The position numbers and the translations under genes were made by a program. From NCBI GenBank assembly GCA_963837325.1, contig CAWIMV010000001.1, forward strand, positions 1,240,001 to 1,304,000: a stretch of DNA of 64,000 nt, read 5' to 3'. Positions 44,763 to 53,552 of this stretch are shown in pieces. Below the pieces are notes generated by a model. That model was not told the origin of the DNA, did not search any database, and saw only the letters and a program-made list of their open reading frames with translations. The stretch's first letter is position 1. Each line of letters opens with the position of its first letter. This DNA comes from CAVQKZ01 sp963837325 (lineage in GTDB: Bacteria > Actinomycetota > Actinomycetes > Mycobacteriales > Jatrophihabitantaceae).

Positions 44763-46531
44763 AGGTATTGGCCCGTGTTGCCGACCGTGTCAATCGCGCG
44801 TCCGGCGTCGCTTCCCTTGCCGGAGACGAGCGTGCGGATGTAGACGATCCGCTCGCCCTTCTTGCCGGAGATCCGAGCCCAGTCGTCGGGGTTGGTGGTG
44901 TTGGGCAGGTCCTCGTTCTCACGGAACTCGTCGACGCACGCGGCGAGCAGGTGCTGCATCCGCAACCCGCGCTGGCCGGTGGTGAGCAGGTCCTTGATCG
45001 CCATCTTCTTGCCGCGGTCGACGATGTTCTGGATCATCGCGCCGGAGTTGAAGTCCTTGAAGTACAGGGTCTCCTTGTCTCCGTTGGCGTAGGTGACCTC
45101 GAGGAACCGATTCTCCTCGGACTCGGAGTACATCCGTTCGACCGTGTTCTGGATCATCGCGTCGACGGTGGCCTGGCTGTCCCCGCCGTGCTCGGCCAGA
45201 TCGTCGTTGTGGATCGGCAACCCGGTGAGGATGTACTTGGAGAAGATGTCGCGGGCCGCCTCCGCGTCGGGACGCTCGATCTTGATCTTCACGTCCAGAC
45301 GGCCCGGACGCAGGATCGCCGGATCGATCATGTCCTCGCGGTTGGAGGCACCGATGACGATGACGTTCTCCAGTCCCTCGACCCCGTCGATCTCACTGAG
45401 CAGCTGCGGCACGATTGTGTTCTCGACGTCGGAGGAGACGCCGGATCCGCGGGTGCGGAAGATCGAGTCCATCTCGTCGAAGAAGACGATGACCGGCGTA
45501 CCCTCGCTGGCCTTCTCGCGGGCGCGCTGGAACACCAGTCGGATGTGCCGCTCGGTCTCGCCGACGTACTTGTTGAGCAGCTCGGGGCCCTTGATGTTGA
45601 GGAAGAACGACGTGGCCCGCTCGTCGCCGCCGCGCACGCGCTGTACCTGCTTGGCCAGCGAGTTGGCGACCGCCTTGGCGATCAGCGTCTTGCCGCAGCC
45701 GGGCGGGCCGTAGAGCAGGATGCCTTTCGGCGGCCGCAATTGGTGCTCCCGGAACAGGTCGGCGTGCAGGAACGGGAGTTCGACGGCGTCGCGGATCGCC
45801 TCGATCTGCTTGGTCAGGCCGCCGATGTCGGTGTAGTCGAGGTCCGGCACTTCCTCGAGGATCAGCTCCTCGACCTCGCTCTTGGGGATGCGCTCGTAGG
45901 CGTAAGCCGAACGGGTCTCGAGCAGCAGGGAATCGCCGACGCGCAGCGGGTTGTTGCGCAGCGTGTCGGCGAGGTGCACGACGCGCTCCTCGTCGGTGTG
46001 GCCGATCACCAGCGCGCGGTCGCCACCTGCGAGGATCTCCTTGAGCATGACCACATCGCCGGCGCGCTCGTTGCCACGGGCGGCGACGACGTTCATCGCT
46101 TCGTTGAGCATGACTTCCTGGCCGTGCTCGAGGGCGGGGACGTCGACCTCGGGCGAAACCGCGACGCGCAGTTTCCGGCCCGAAGTGAAGATGTCGACCG
46201 TGCCGTCATCGAAGGCTTCGAGGAACACGCCGTAGCCGCTCGGTGGCTGCGCGAGCCGGTCGATCTCCTCCTTGAGCGACACCATCTGGTCGCGAGCCTC
46301 GCGCAGGGTTTCGGCCAGGCGCTCGTTGCGGTCGTTCAGTGCGGCGACACGGGCCTGTGCTTCGGCCAGCCGGTCTTCAAGCAGGCGCATGTGGCGAGGG
46401 GACTCGGCGACCTTGGCCCGAAGCAGTTCCAGTTCCTGCTCGAGGAATGCATTCCGACGGCGGGTGTCGGGGTCGTTCTCCGAGTCGTACGACCGCGGAC
46501 CACCGTGCGGATCGCGAGGCTCGTGAGCCAT
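44759..46531 (-). CDS. mpa: Mycobacterial-type proteasome ATPase Mpa/ARC
   Basis: A 590-aa AAA+ ring ATPase. It has N-terminal coiled coils (about residues 25-95, for Pup capture), OB domains, Walker A YGPPGCGKT, Walker B IVFFDEMDSIF, the ISRE-like IGASNREDMIDPAILRPGRLD, and the C-terminal GQYL tail that docks into the 20S alpha ring. ATG 46531 has GGAGGTGG just upstream. It unfolds pupylated proteins. The 129-nt divergent region with the ferredoxin has no recognised regulatory site. Confidence 0.96.
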   Translation of the reverse strand: MAHEPRDPHGGPRSYDSENDPDTRRRNAFLEQELELLRAKVAESPRHMRLLEDRLAEAQARVAALNDRNERLAETLREARDQMVSLKEEIDRLAQPPSGYGVFLEAFDDGTVDIFTSGRKLRVAVSPEVDVPALEHGQEVMLNEAMNVVAARGNERAGDVVMLKEILAGGDRALVIGHTDEERVVHLADTLRNNPLRVGDSLLLETRSAYAYERIPKSEVEELILEEVPDLDYTDIGGLTKQIEAIRDAVELPFLHADLFREHQLRPPKGILLYGPPGCGKTLIAKAVANSLAKQVQRVRGGDERATSFFLNIKGPELLNKYVGETERHIRLVFQRAREKASEGTPVIVFFDEMDSIFRTRGSGVSSDVENTIVPQLLSEIDGVEGLENVIVIGASNREDMIDPAILRPGRLDVKIKIERPDAEAARDIFSKYILTGLPIHNDDLAEHGGDSQATVDAMIQNTVERMYSESEENRFLEVTYANGDKETLYFKDFNSGAMIQNIVDRGKKMAIKDLLTTGQRGLRMQHLLAACVDEFRENEDLPNTTNPDDWARISGKKGERIVYIRTLVSGKGSDAGRAIDTVGNTGQYL

Positions 46532-46660
46532 GCGGCCACCTCCAGATGTCGCGGAGAGTTCGCGAAATCTCACCCTACACATGAGGGCTACTCCGAATGG
46601 GGAACTACCCTCGGTGGCGTAGCCGACACCCGACCGTCCACCCGAGGAGCGTCCCCCGCC

Positions 46661-46939
46661 GTGAGTGAGCCACTGCGCGTCTGGATCGAACAGGAGCTGT
46701 GTACCGGCGACGGCTTGTGCGTGCAGTACGCCCCCGAAGTCTTCGAGTTCGACATCGACGGGCTCGCCTACGTCAAGGACGACTCCGGCGACCTGCTCGC
46801 CACCCCCGGCGCGCGGGTGAGCGTTCCGGACAACCTGCGCCTGGACGTCATCAGCTCGGCTCGCGAATGCCCTGGCGATTGCATCCACGTCGTCCGCGCC
46901 ACCGACGACGTCGAGGTCGCCGGGCCCGACGCCGGTTGA
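46661..46939 (+). CDS. Ferredoxin (3Fe-4S/4Fe-4S single-cluster type)
   Basis: A 92-aa ferredoxin with a CTGDGLC motif (CX5C) and a distal ECPGDCI motif, consistent with one [3Fe-4S] or [4Fe-4S] cluster, as in electron donors of actinobacterial cytochrome P450s. The GTG at 46661 opens WIEQELCTGDGLCVQYAPEVF. No P450 or reductase is adjacent. Acidic overall, cytoplasmic. Confidence 0.9.
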   Translation: MSEPLRVWIEQELCTGDGLCVQYAPEVFEFDIDGLAYVKDDSGDLLATPGARVSVPDNLRLDVISSARECPGDCIHVVRATDDVEVAGPDAG

Positions 46940-46948
46940 CCTAGCGGC

Positions 46949-47842
46949 TCAGGGCAGATCGGGCCGGAACGGCTCGTCGGTCGACCGCCCGTCGGCGGTC
47001 GGTGCCGACTTCGCTGACCGCCGTTGCCGGGCCGGCGCGCTGACGCCGGGCGCAAGTCGACGAGCGGTCACCAGGAATGCCGTGTGGCCGATCATCCGGT
47101 GTTCCGGGCGCACCGCGAGGCCGACAACATGCCAGTTCCGGACGAAGGACTCCCACGCCAACGGCTCGGTGAAACCGCCGTGGACGCGAAGGGCCTCGAC
47201 CAGGCGGGACAGCTGGGTGGTCGTGGCGACGTAGCCGATGAGGACGCCGCCCGGCTGCAGCGCTGCCGCCATCGCCGGCAGCACTTCCCACGGGCTCAAC
47301 ATGTCGAGGATCACGCGATCGACCAGGCCGTCGGCCGGATGTTCAGCGGCGTCGGCGAGGCGCAGCGTCCAGTTCACGGGGCGCTCGCCGAAGAACGTCT
47401 CGACGTTGCGCACGGCGACGTCGGCGTGGTCGTCGCGCAGTTCGTACGAGATGACCGCGCCCGTCGGCCCGACTGCGCGCAGCAGCGAGCAGGTGAGCGA
47501 GCCGGAGCCGGCGCCGGCCTCGAGCACGGTGGCGCCAGGGTGGATGTCACCCATGGCGACGATCTGGGCGGCGTCCTTCGGGTAGATGACCGCCGCACCA
47601 CGGGGCATCGACAGCACGAAATCGGTGAGCAGCGGACGCAGCGCGAGGTATTGAGTTCCGGCGGTGGAGCTGACAACGCTGCCTTCGGGGGCGCCGATGA
47701 GCTCGTCGTGCTCGATAGCGCCCCGGTGGGTGTGGAACTGCTTGCCGCACTCGAGGGTCACCGTGTGCAGCCGGCCCTTCGGATCGCTGAGTTGGACCCG
47801 CTCCCCCGCCCGGAACGGCCCGGACCCGGGCGAGCCCATCAC
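46949..47842 (-). CDS. trmI: tRNA (adenine-58-N1)-methyltransferase TrmI
   Basis: A 297-aa SAM-dependent methyltransferase that makes m1A58 in tRNAs. It has the N-terminal small beta domain, conserved VYPKDAAQIVAMGDIHPGATVLEAGAGSGSLT (SAM site), and DRVILDMLSPWEVLPAM (catalytic Asp). The C-terminal about 40 residues are basic and variable. GTG 47842 overlaps the M50 gene stop. Neighbourhood (mpa - trmI - recB-like) is as in Rv2118c. Confidence 0.93.
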   Translation of the reverse strand: MMGSPGSGPFRAGERVQLSDPKGRLHTVTLECGKQFHTHRGAIEHDELIGAPEGSVVSSTAGTQYLALRPLLTDFVLSMPRGAAVIYPKDAAQIVAMGDIHPGATVLEAGAGSGSLTCSLLRAVGPTGAVISYELRDDHADVAVRNVETFFGERPVNWTLRLADAAEHPADGLVDRVILDMLSPWEVLPAMAAALQPGGVLIGYVATTTQLSRLVEALRVHGGFTEPLAWESFVRNWHVVGLAVRPEHRMIGHTAFLVTARRLAPGVSAPARQRRSAKSAPTADGRSTDEPFRPDLP

Positions 47843-48969
47843 GTTGCACCCTGCAGTTTCGCGGCGAGGTCAGCGACGGCCAGGATGCCGGCGGGCGAGC
47901 CGTCCTCGTGCACGACGAGGTATTCGTGCGCGGGCGTCGCCCGCACCGCGGAGAGCAACTGCTCCCCAGCAAGATCCGCCTTGAGGATCAGGCCCGGCTC
48001 GAGCGGACGAGCGACCTCGGCGAGCTGCGTCCACGCTCGGCGTTCAGGCGGCACCGCCCCGATCAACGCCTCGTCCACGATCGCCCGGGGCTGGTCAGCG
48101 GTATCGACCAGCACAAGTCCGCGGGCGTTGCCGCTCCAGACCCGGCGCAACGCCTCGGCGACGGACAGGTCCGACGGCACCAGCAGCCCGGGCCGCAACA
48201 GCGCTTCCAGATCGACATCCGGCAGCCGCTCCATCACCTCGCCCACCCGCAGGGACTGGGAGGCGCCGAACCACAGGTAGGCCGCCAGCGCGATGCTGAA
48301 CAGCCCCGCGGTGAAGCCGAGCGAGGATCGGTCGGCGAGCAACCCGGAGACGGCCACGACAACCGCCACGGCCCGACCGGTCCAGGCCCCCACGCGCGTC
48401 GCCGTCAACCGTGACGGCCCGGCCGCCCAGACCGCGGCGCGCAGCAGTCGGCCGCCGTCGAGAGGTAGACCCGGCAACAGGTTGAACGCAGCGACGATGA
48501 GGTTGCTCCAGAACAGCAGCGCGATGAGCACGCCCGGCAGCGTCGCGCCTTCGACGAGCTGGTACCCGCCCGCCGCGGCGCCGGCGATGATCAGCGAGAC
48601 CAGAGGTCCGGCGGCGGCCACCAGAAATTCGTCGCGGGGCCGATCGGGGTCGCGTTCGATCTCCGACACGCCGCCGAGCAGGAAGATGACCACCCGCTGC
48701 ACCGGATTGCCGAGCGCGAGACTGACGGCGGTGTGCCCCAGTTCGTGGGCCAGCACGCACAGTGCGAACAGCACAGCGAAGGCCGCCGCCATCAGATAGG
48801 AGGTACTGGCGCTGACGTCAGCGACGGCATCGTCGACGACCGGCGCGTAGTAGATCGTGAGCAGGCCCGCTACGAGCAGCCAGGACGGCGCGAAATAGAT
48901 CGGCACGCCGAAGAACCGGCCCACCGGCAGCATGCGCACCGGGCGTCTCACGGGCGGGCGACTTGTCAC
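47839..48969 (-). CDS. M50-family site-2 protease-like metallopeptidase with CBS domains
   Basis: A 376-aa membrane protease. It shows VLAHELGHTAVSLAL (zinc site) and LLPGLPLDGGRLLRA (third ligand), within about six helices, followed by two CBS domains at the C-terminus (LVPSDLSVAEALRRVWSGNARGLVLVD and AVRATPAHEYLVVHEDGSPAGILAVADLA). CBS domains may sense adenosyl nucleotides. GTG 48969 is preferred; longer frames overlap the lepB gene. Divergent from lepB by 48 nt. Confidence 0.92.
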   Translation of the reverse strand: MTSRPPVRRPVRMLPVGRFFGVPIYFAPSWLLVAGLLTIYYAPVVDDAVADVSASTSYLMAAAFAVLFALCVLAHELGHTAVSLALGNPVQRVVIFLLGGVSEIERDPDRPRDEFLVAAAGPLVSLIIAGAAAGGYQLVEGATLPGVLIALLFWSNLIVAAFNLLPGLPLDGGRLLRAAVWAAGPSRLTATRVGAWTGRAVAVVVAVSGLLADRSSLGFTAGLFSIALAAYLWFGASQSLRVGEVMERLPDVDLEALLRPGLLVPSDLSVAEALRRVWSGNARGLVLVDTADQPRAIVDEALIGAVPPERRAWTQLAEVARPLEPGLILKADLAGEQLLSAVRATPAHEYLVVHEDGSPAGILAVADLAAKLQGAT

Positions 48970-49017
48970 TGCCGCAATGGTACGGGTCAGCAGTTTCGGG
49001 CCGCGTAACCTGAGCCG

Positions 49018-50835
49018 GTGGTTGACGAGGAGGAACGTCGCGCGCAGCTGGAGGCCGACGCGGCCTCCACCGGCGCGCGGGCCGGGCCGCCGGAAGACCA
49101 ACCCGCCCCGCCCCGCCCGGCCGTGCCCGCTGACCCGGAACCCGGTTCTCTCGAGCCTGACGACGCACCGGCCCCCGTGCCGCGGCACCTGGAACCGATC
49201 CGGCCCTGGCAGCTCCGGCGCACCAGCGACCAAAGGGCCAACGCCGCCCCGGCTACGCCGCCGGAGCAGCCGGAAGCCAGTGTCGAGCCATCGCCGCCCG
49301 CCTCCGCGCCGCCCTCGTCGCCGGCCGGGCCCGAGAGTGCGTTGCCTGCGGCGCACCCCTTGCAGCCGGTGCGCCCGTGGCTGTACCAACGACGGTCCGA
49401 GCCGCGGCCGCGCGTTTCCTCACCGGCCGCCGACCGCCGGCCGCATGCGCCGCGACCCTTCCCGGCACGGGCAGTCCACCCCCTGGAAGCCGAGGCTCCC
49501 CAACCGGACGCCTCGGAACCCGCTGCTTCAGAAGCGGACGCTCCACCAGCCGAAACCGCGCGCATCGAGAACGACGAGGCGACTCCCTCGGTCTCCCCCA
49601 GGCGCCGCTGGCGCCGCGAGCGAGCCGATGAGGAGGAAGACGACGGCGTATCGATCGCCGAGTGGCTCGCACCGGCCCGGGCCGACGGGGCAGACCGGCC
49701 GGCCGAGCCCGCGCCGGAGGCGGCAGCACCGCCAGCGGAAGCCCCGCCACCGGCGGCACCGTCGGCGACGGAGGCGGACGACGCGGCGGAGGCGGACGAC
49801 GCGGCGCAGAGCAGCCCGTTGCGGCGGGCCTGGGATTGGCTGCTCGAGCCTGCCGACCCGACGCCGGTGAGCACCGATCTCGAGGAAACCGATGTCGAGG
49901 AGGAGGTCGACGAGTCCCCGCCGAGCGAGCCCGCGCAGGTGATACCCGGCACCGACCTGGCCCGGCGCCTGGCAGCGGCGAACGCGGCGGCCATGGCCCG
50001 GGCTCGCAACGCGCCGCCGGCGACCCCGGTCGCCGACGAGGACAAGAACGAGGACAAGAACGAGGACAAGAACGAGGACAAGAACGAGGACAGGAACGAG
50101 GACAGGAACGAGGACAGGAACGAGGACAGGAACGAGGACAAGGAGGAAGCCCCGGTCGAGGACGTCCCCAAGTACTCGCCGCTAGTCACCGGCACGGCAT
50201 TCGCGCCACGCGTCACCCGGACGAGCGAGAGCCACACCGACAGCGGCCGCGACGACAGCGACGGTGCGCGGCCGGGCAAGCGACCGGCGCGCTGGGGCCG
50301 GCGGCTCGTCGCCACGCTCGTCGTCTGCGCGGTTGCCGCCGTTGCCGCGCTGCTGCTGCGAGCCTTCGTCGTGGCGCCTTACATCATCCCGTCGGCGTCG
50401 ATGGAGCCAACCCTGCACGGCTGCGCGGGATGCAACGACGACCGCGTGCTCGTCAACAAGCTCTCGTACCGGATACACGGCATCCATCGTGGCGACGTCG
50501 TCGTCTTCCACCGCCCCAAGACCTGGCAGGTGCCCGACAAGGTCCTGATCAAGCGGGTCATCGGGCTGCCGGGCGACGTGCTCACCACGCGGCACGGCAT
50601 CATCTACGTGGACGGTCTCCAACTCGCCGAGCCCTACCTCAACCCGAGCTGCAAGGGCGGGACGGTCGGCCTGCCGTCGAAGTCGGTGACCGTGCGGCCG
50701 GACACCGCCTTCGTGATGGGCGACAACCGGTGCGACTCCTCCGACAGCAGGCGCTTCGGCGCGATCCCGCAGTCCTCGGTGATCGGTCGCGCGTTCGTCA
50801 CGATCTGGCCATTCAGCCGCATCCACTGGCTCTAG
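49018..50835 (+). CDS. lepB: Signal peptidase I with 420-aa disordered N-terminal extension
   Basis: A 605-aa protein. The catalytic domain (about 425-605) is a normal type I signal peptidase: membrane helix WGRRLVATLVVCAVAAVAALLL, Ser461 in IPSASMEPTL, Lys512 in LIKRVIGLPGD, and GDNRCDSSDSR. The preceding about 420 residues are Pro-, Glu/Asp- and Ala-rich and would lie in the cytoplasm. They include a duplicated short motif (HLEPIRPWQLRR at 57-68 and HPLQPVRPWLYQRR at 113-126), a third Trp-rich segment (SPLRRAWDWLLEP), and an eight-copy NEDK/NEDR tract. Typical SPases lack this. Removes signal peptides from secreted proteins. GTG start. Confidence 0.9.
   Translation: MVDEEERRAQLEADAASTGARAGPPEDQPAPPRPAVPADPEPGSLEPDDAPAPVPRHLEPIRPWQLRRTSDQRANAAPATPPEQPEASVEPSPPASAPPSSPAGPESALPAAHPLQPVRPWLYQRRSEPRPRVSSPAADRRPHAPRPFPARAVHPLEAEAPQPDASEPAASEADAPPAETARIENDEATPSVSPRRRWRRERADEEEDDGVSIAEWLAPARADGADRPAEPAPEAAAPPAEAPPPAAPSATEADDAAEADDAAQSSPLRRAWDWLLEPADPTPVSTDLEETDVEEEVDESPPSEPAQVIPGTDLARRLAAANAAAMARARNAPPATPVADEDKNEDKNEDKNEDKNEDRNEDRNEDRNEDRNEDKEEAPVEDVPKYSPLVTGTAFAPRVTRTSESHTDSGRDDSDGARPGKRPARWGRRLVATLVVCAVAAVAALLLRAFVVAPYIIPSASMEPTLHGCAGCNDDRVLVNKLSYRIHGIHRGDVVVFHRPKTWQVPDKVLIKRVIGLPGDVLTTRHGIIYVDGLQLAEPYLNPSCKGGTVGLPSKSVTVRPDTAFVMGDNRCDSSDSRRFGAIPQSSVIGRAFVTIWPFSRIHWL
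50041..50136 (+). repeat. 12-bp tandem repeat (8 copies) inside lepB
   Basis: Eight perfect head-to-tail 12-bp units, the first four gacaagaacgag and the last four gacaggaacgag, encode (NEDK)4(NEDR)4. In-frame so copy number can change without frameshift; a likely length polymorphism. Confidence 0.95.
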
Positions 50836-50874
50836 CTACCGGGAATTGTCGGTGCGCCGATCTAGGGTGCAACC

Positions 50875-51759
50875 ATGACCGAGATCGCGGAATTGGCGGC
50901 CCCCGTCCTGGGGTCGCTGTCGCCGTCGCGCGCCGCCGATTTCAAAGCCTGCCCGCTGCTCTACCGGTTCCGCTCGATCGACCGGCTGCCGCAGCAGCCG
51001 TCCAAGATCGCCACCCGCGGCACCGTGGTGCACGCCGTGCTCGAGGAGCTCTTCGACCTGCCGGCGGCGGCCCGCACGCTGGCCGCCGCGCGTGACCTGC
51101 TGCCCGGCGCCTGGCAGCGGGTGCTCACCGAATCCCCCGAATCGGCCAGCCTGTTCGCCACCGATACCGACGGCGCAGAACTCGCCGAGTGGCTGGACAG
51201 CGCATCGGCGTTGCTGAGCAACTACTTCGCGCTCGAGGACCCGACCCGCCTCGAACCCGAGGCTCGTGAGCAGCTGGTCGAAGTTGTCGTCGACGGGCTA
51301 CGGCTGCGCGGCTACGTCGATCGACTCGACGTATCGCCCGCCGGCGACATCCGCGTGGTCGACTACAAGACGGGCACGACCCCGCGCGAGGCATTCGAGG
51401 CCAAGGCGCTGTTCCAGATGAAGTTCTACGCCCTGGTGCTGTGGCGCGTCCGCGGCGTGGTCCCTCGTCAGCTCCGGCTGATCTATCTGGCCGACACCGA
51501 CACCCTCACCTACTCCCCCGAAGCCGACGAGCTCGAACGATTCGAGCGCACGCTGAAGGCGATCTGGGCCGCCATCGAGCGGGCGACGCTAGCCGGTGAC
51601 TTCCGGCCGAGCCCGAGCCGGCTGTGCGACTGGTGCGACTTCCAGGCGCTGTGTCCCGCGTTCGGCGGCACGCCACCGCCCTTCCCGGCCGATGCCGTGG
51701 CCGACGCCGGCCACTACCGCGAGGACCCGACCGACCTGCCGGTGGTCACGCCGTCCTGA
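50875..51759 (+). CDS. RecB/Cas4-like PD-(D/E)XK exonuclease
   Basis: A 294-aa nuclease-fold protein. Catalytic motifs: SPSRAADFKACPLLYRFR (N-terminal Cys), GYVDRLDVSPAGDIRVVDYKTG (Asp and Lys), QMKFYALVLWR. A C-terminal cluster CDWCDFQALCP with the upstream Cys can bind an Fe-S cluster as in AddB/Cas4 proteins. The position next to trmI follows actinobacterial synteny (Rv2119). Probably acts in DNA repair. Confidence 0.92.
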   Translation: MTEIAELAAPVLGSLSPSRAADFKACPLLYRFRSIDRLPQQPSKIATRGTVVHAVLEELFDLPAAARTLAAARDLLPGAWQRVLTESPESASLFATDTDGAELAEWLDSASALLSNYFALEDPTRLEPEAREQLVEVVVDGLRLRGYVDRLDVSPAGDIRVVDYKTGTTPREAFEAKALFQMKFYALVLWRVRGVVPRQLRLIYLADTDTLTYSPEADELERFERTLKAIWAAIERATLAGDFRPSPSRLCDWCDFQALCPAFGGTPPPFPADAVADAGHYREDPTDLPVVTPS

Positions 51760-52474
51760 CCGCCCGCTGCCGCACCAGGGCCTCCAGCCGGTCGAGATCG
51801 AGCTCGGCCATCGACTCGACCACCGTGCGGCCCGGAGCCGCCGGGATCGGCACCAGGTGCGGTACCGCCACAACCACGCACCCGGCGGCCTCGGCCGAGG
51901 CCACGCCGGTCGGCGAGTCCTCGATCGCCACGCAGCGGGCCGGATCGGCGCCCAGCCGGGCCGCCGCGGTCAGGTAGGCCTCCGGATGCGGCTTGCCGTG
52001 CCGTAGCTCGTCCCCGGTGACGACGGCGCTGAACGTGCCGGCCGGCACCACATCGGTGACCGTCGCCGCCAACCGGGCATACGACATCGTCACCATCGCG
52101 CAGGCGATGCCCCGGTCGTGCACGGCCGTGAGCAGCTCGAGCGCGCCCGGTCGCCAGGGCATCTGCTGAGCCGCGGCGCTCGCGACCTCGTCGATCAGGC
52201 GCTCGACGATCACCGGCGCGGGGAGGTCGACGCCGCCGTGCGCGCGGATGTACTCGGCTGAAGTCAGCAGCGCGTTGCCGACGATGGCGTGGGCGTGCTC
52301 GTCGCTCCAGGTGCCGCCGCACGACTCGACCAGCGCGTATTCGGCCGCGATCCAGTACGGCTCGGTGTCGACCAACGTGCCGTCCATGTCGAACAGCACG
52401 GCTTGCAGGGTGTGCCCCGTGTTTTGGGCGTCAGATGCCTCCGGCGTGCTCTGCGGTACACGCTGGGTACACAT
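51746..52474 (-). CDS. HAD-superfamily phosphatase, 5' end replaced by the integrated element
   Basis: A phosphatase/phosphomutase-like HAD with motif I VLFDMDGTLVDTEPY, cap domain, motif II MVTMSYARL, motif III HGKPHPEAY, and motif IV AIEDSPTGVASAEAAG. Codons for AVLFDMDG fall within the 24-bp att core; upstream of it the present N-terminus (MCTQRVPQSTPEASDAQNTGHT) is encoded by the mobile element. Translation may begin at ATG 52474 or at GTG 52399 just before LFDMDG. Before integration the gene probably followed metH. Overlaps the RecB-like gene by 14 nt at the 3' end. Confidence 0.85.
   Translation of the reverse strand: MCTQRVPQSTPEASDAQNTGHTLQAVLFDMDGTLVDTEPYWIAAEYALVESCGGTWSDEHAHAIVGNALLTSAEYIRAHGGVDLPAPVIVERLIDEVASAAAQQMPWRPGALELLTAVHDRGIACAMVTMSYARLAATVTDVVPAGTFSAVVTGDELRHGKPHPEAYLTAAARLGADPARCVAIEDSPTGVASAEAAGCVVVAVPHLVPIPAAPGRTVVESMAELDLDRLEALVRQRAVRTA
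52379..52402. other. Attachment site attL (24-bp core)
   Basis: Identical to 62499-62522 over 24 bp. On the minus strand it encodes A-V-L-F-D-M-D-G, the catalytic motif I of the HAD phosphatase, so the core is highly conserved and the reading frame is restored on this side after integration. Confidence 0.9.
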
Positions 52475-53552
52475 CAGGAACCACCTTGGTCATCGTTTTC
52501 GCCATCGCGGCGCGGCCGACCTCTTGGTCGTTGGCCATCAGGTACGAGTAAACCCGCCAGGTGATCTCCGGGCTCGAGTGACCCAGCCACTCTGAGACGG
52601 CGACCACCGACACCCCGCCCGAGATCAGGCTGGATCCGAAGTAGTGCCGCAGGGAGTGCGGGGACAGCTTCACTCCCGCTGCCTCGGAGATCGCGTCGAA
52701 GGCGTGGCCAGCGACCGACTTGGTCAGCGGCCGGTTGGTGGCGGTACTGAGGACGAGCCCGTCACTGCGCGGCCAGCGGCGGATCTGCTCGGCGAGCGCT
52801 TCCAGCACGACGTCGACCGCGGGAATGTCGCGCGAGGACGAGCCGGTTTTCAGCACGCCCATGTCACCGCCCGGGCGCCGTTGCTGCCGTACTCGCACGG
52901 TCTTGCGAAGGAAGTCGACGTCCTCGACCCGCAGGCCGCACGCCTCACTGATGCGAAGACCCAGCCCGACGAGTGTTATGACAAGCGCTCGGTACCGCTC
53001 GGGTGTCACGGTAAGGGCCGCTTGGACGTCTTCGTCGGACAAGTGGACGTCACGCCGCCGAGGTGCCGCCGGCGCCTTCACTGCCTTGGCTGGATTGGAC
53101 GCGATCAGTCCGTCTGCGACTGCGGCGTCGAGGATCTGCCGTACCTGGCGCAGCGCTTGACCAACCGTTCCCGGTGCGAGCGTTACTGACCATGTCGCTA
53201 TCGCCGCGGACATGGTGCTCGGCTTGATCGACCCGATGGCGTAGTTCCCGAGCGTCGGCAGGATGTGCTGGTCGAGCATGGAGCGCTTCCGCGGCCGAGT
53301 CGTGTCGGCAGCGAGGTTGTGAGCGTGGCCGGCGAAGTGATCCTCTGCGACCTCGCGGAACGACCTCGCGGCCATACGCGGGTCGATGTAGCTCCCCCGC
53401 AGCTTCGATGCCTCGACGGTGGTCAGGAACCGCTCGGCGTCGACCTTGCGCGCGAACGTCTTGACGCGCTGCTTACCTGCTGGATCGCGGTATCTCGCAT
53501 ACCAGCGGGCACGCCCGTGCCCGTCGCGGGTGCGTCTCTCAATGCTTGCCAC
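52431..53552 (-). CDS. int: Tyrosine recombinase/integrase
   Basis: A 373-aa phage-type integrase. It has an N-terminal arm-binding domain (ARWYARYRDPAGKQRVKTF), an SAM-like core-binding domain, and a catalytic domain with Arg200 (GLRISEACGL), Lys235, HxLR at 299-302 (HSLRHYF), His325 (WLGHSS) and nucleophile Tyr335 (RVYSYL). It lies 28 nt from the left att core, as usual. Overlaps the repressor gene by 14 nt, so both are transcribed from the repressor promoter. Confidence 0.95.
   Translation of the reverse strand: MASIERRTRDGHGRARWYARYRDPAGKQRVKTFARKVDAERFLTTVEASKLRGSYIDPRMAARSFREVAEDHFAGHAHNLAADTTRPRKRSMLDQHILPTLGNYAIGSIKPSTMSAAIATWSVTLAPGTVGQALRQVRQILDAAVADGLIASNPAKAVKAPAAPRRRDVHLSDEDVQAALTVTPERYRALVITLVGLGLRISEACGLRVEDVDFLRKTVRVRQQRRPGGDMGVLKTGSSSRDIPAVDVVLEALAEQIRRWPRSDGLVLSTATNRPLTKSVAGHAFDAISEAAGVKLSPHSLRHYFGSSLISGGVSVVAVSEWLGHSSPEITWRVYSYLMANDQEVGRAAMAKTMTKVVPDVYPACTAEHAGGI
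52455..52478 (+). other. Putative integrase arm-type sites, left
   Basis: ggtacacgct (52455) and ggtacacatc (52466) are spaced 11 bp, one helical turn. The second is part of gggtacacatcagg, which recurs at the right end (62389-62402). Positions relative to the core fit arm-type sites for a lambda-type integrase. The ATG of the extended HAD frame lies in this site. Confidence 0.6.

Noticed and set aside
39882..46660. Long plus-strand frames opposite dop, M48 and mpa
   Set aside because: Shadows of strongly conserved minus-strand genes. Only the last part of one frame (from 46661) is a true gene, the ferredoxin.
50041..50136. Tandem repeats in lepB as CRISPR or iterons
   Set aside because: 12-bp coding repeats without spacers, in frame with the signal peptidase gene.
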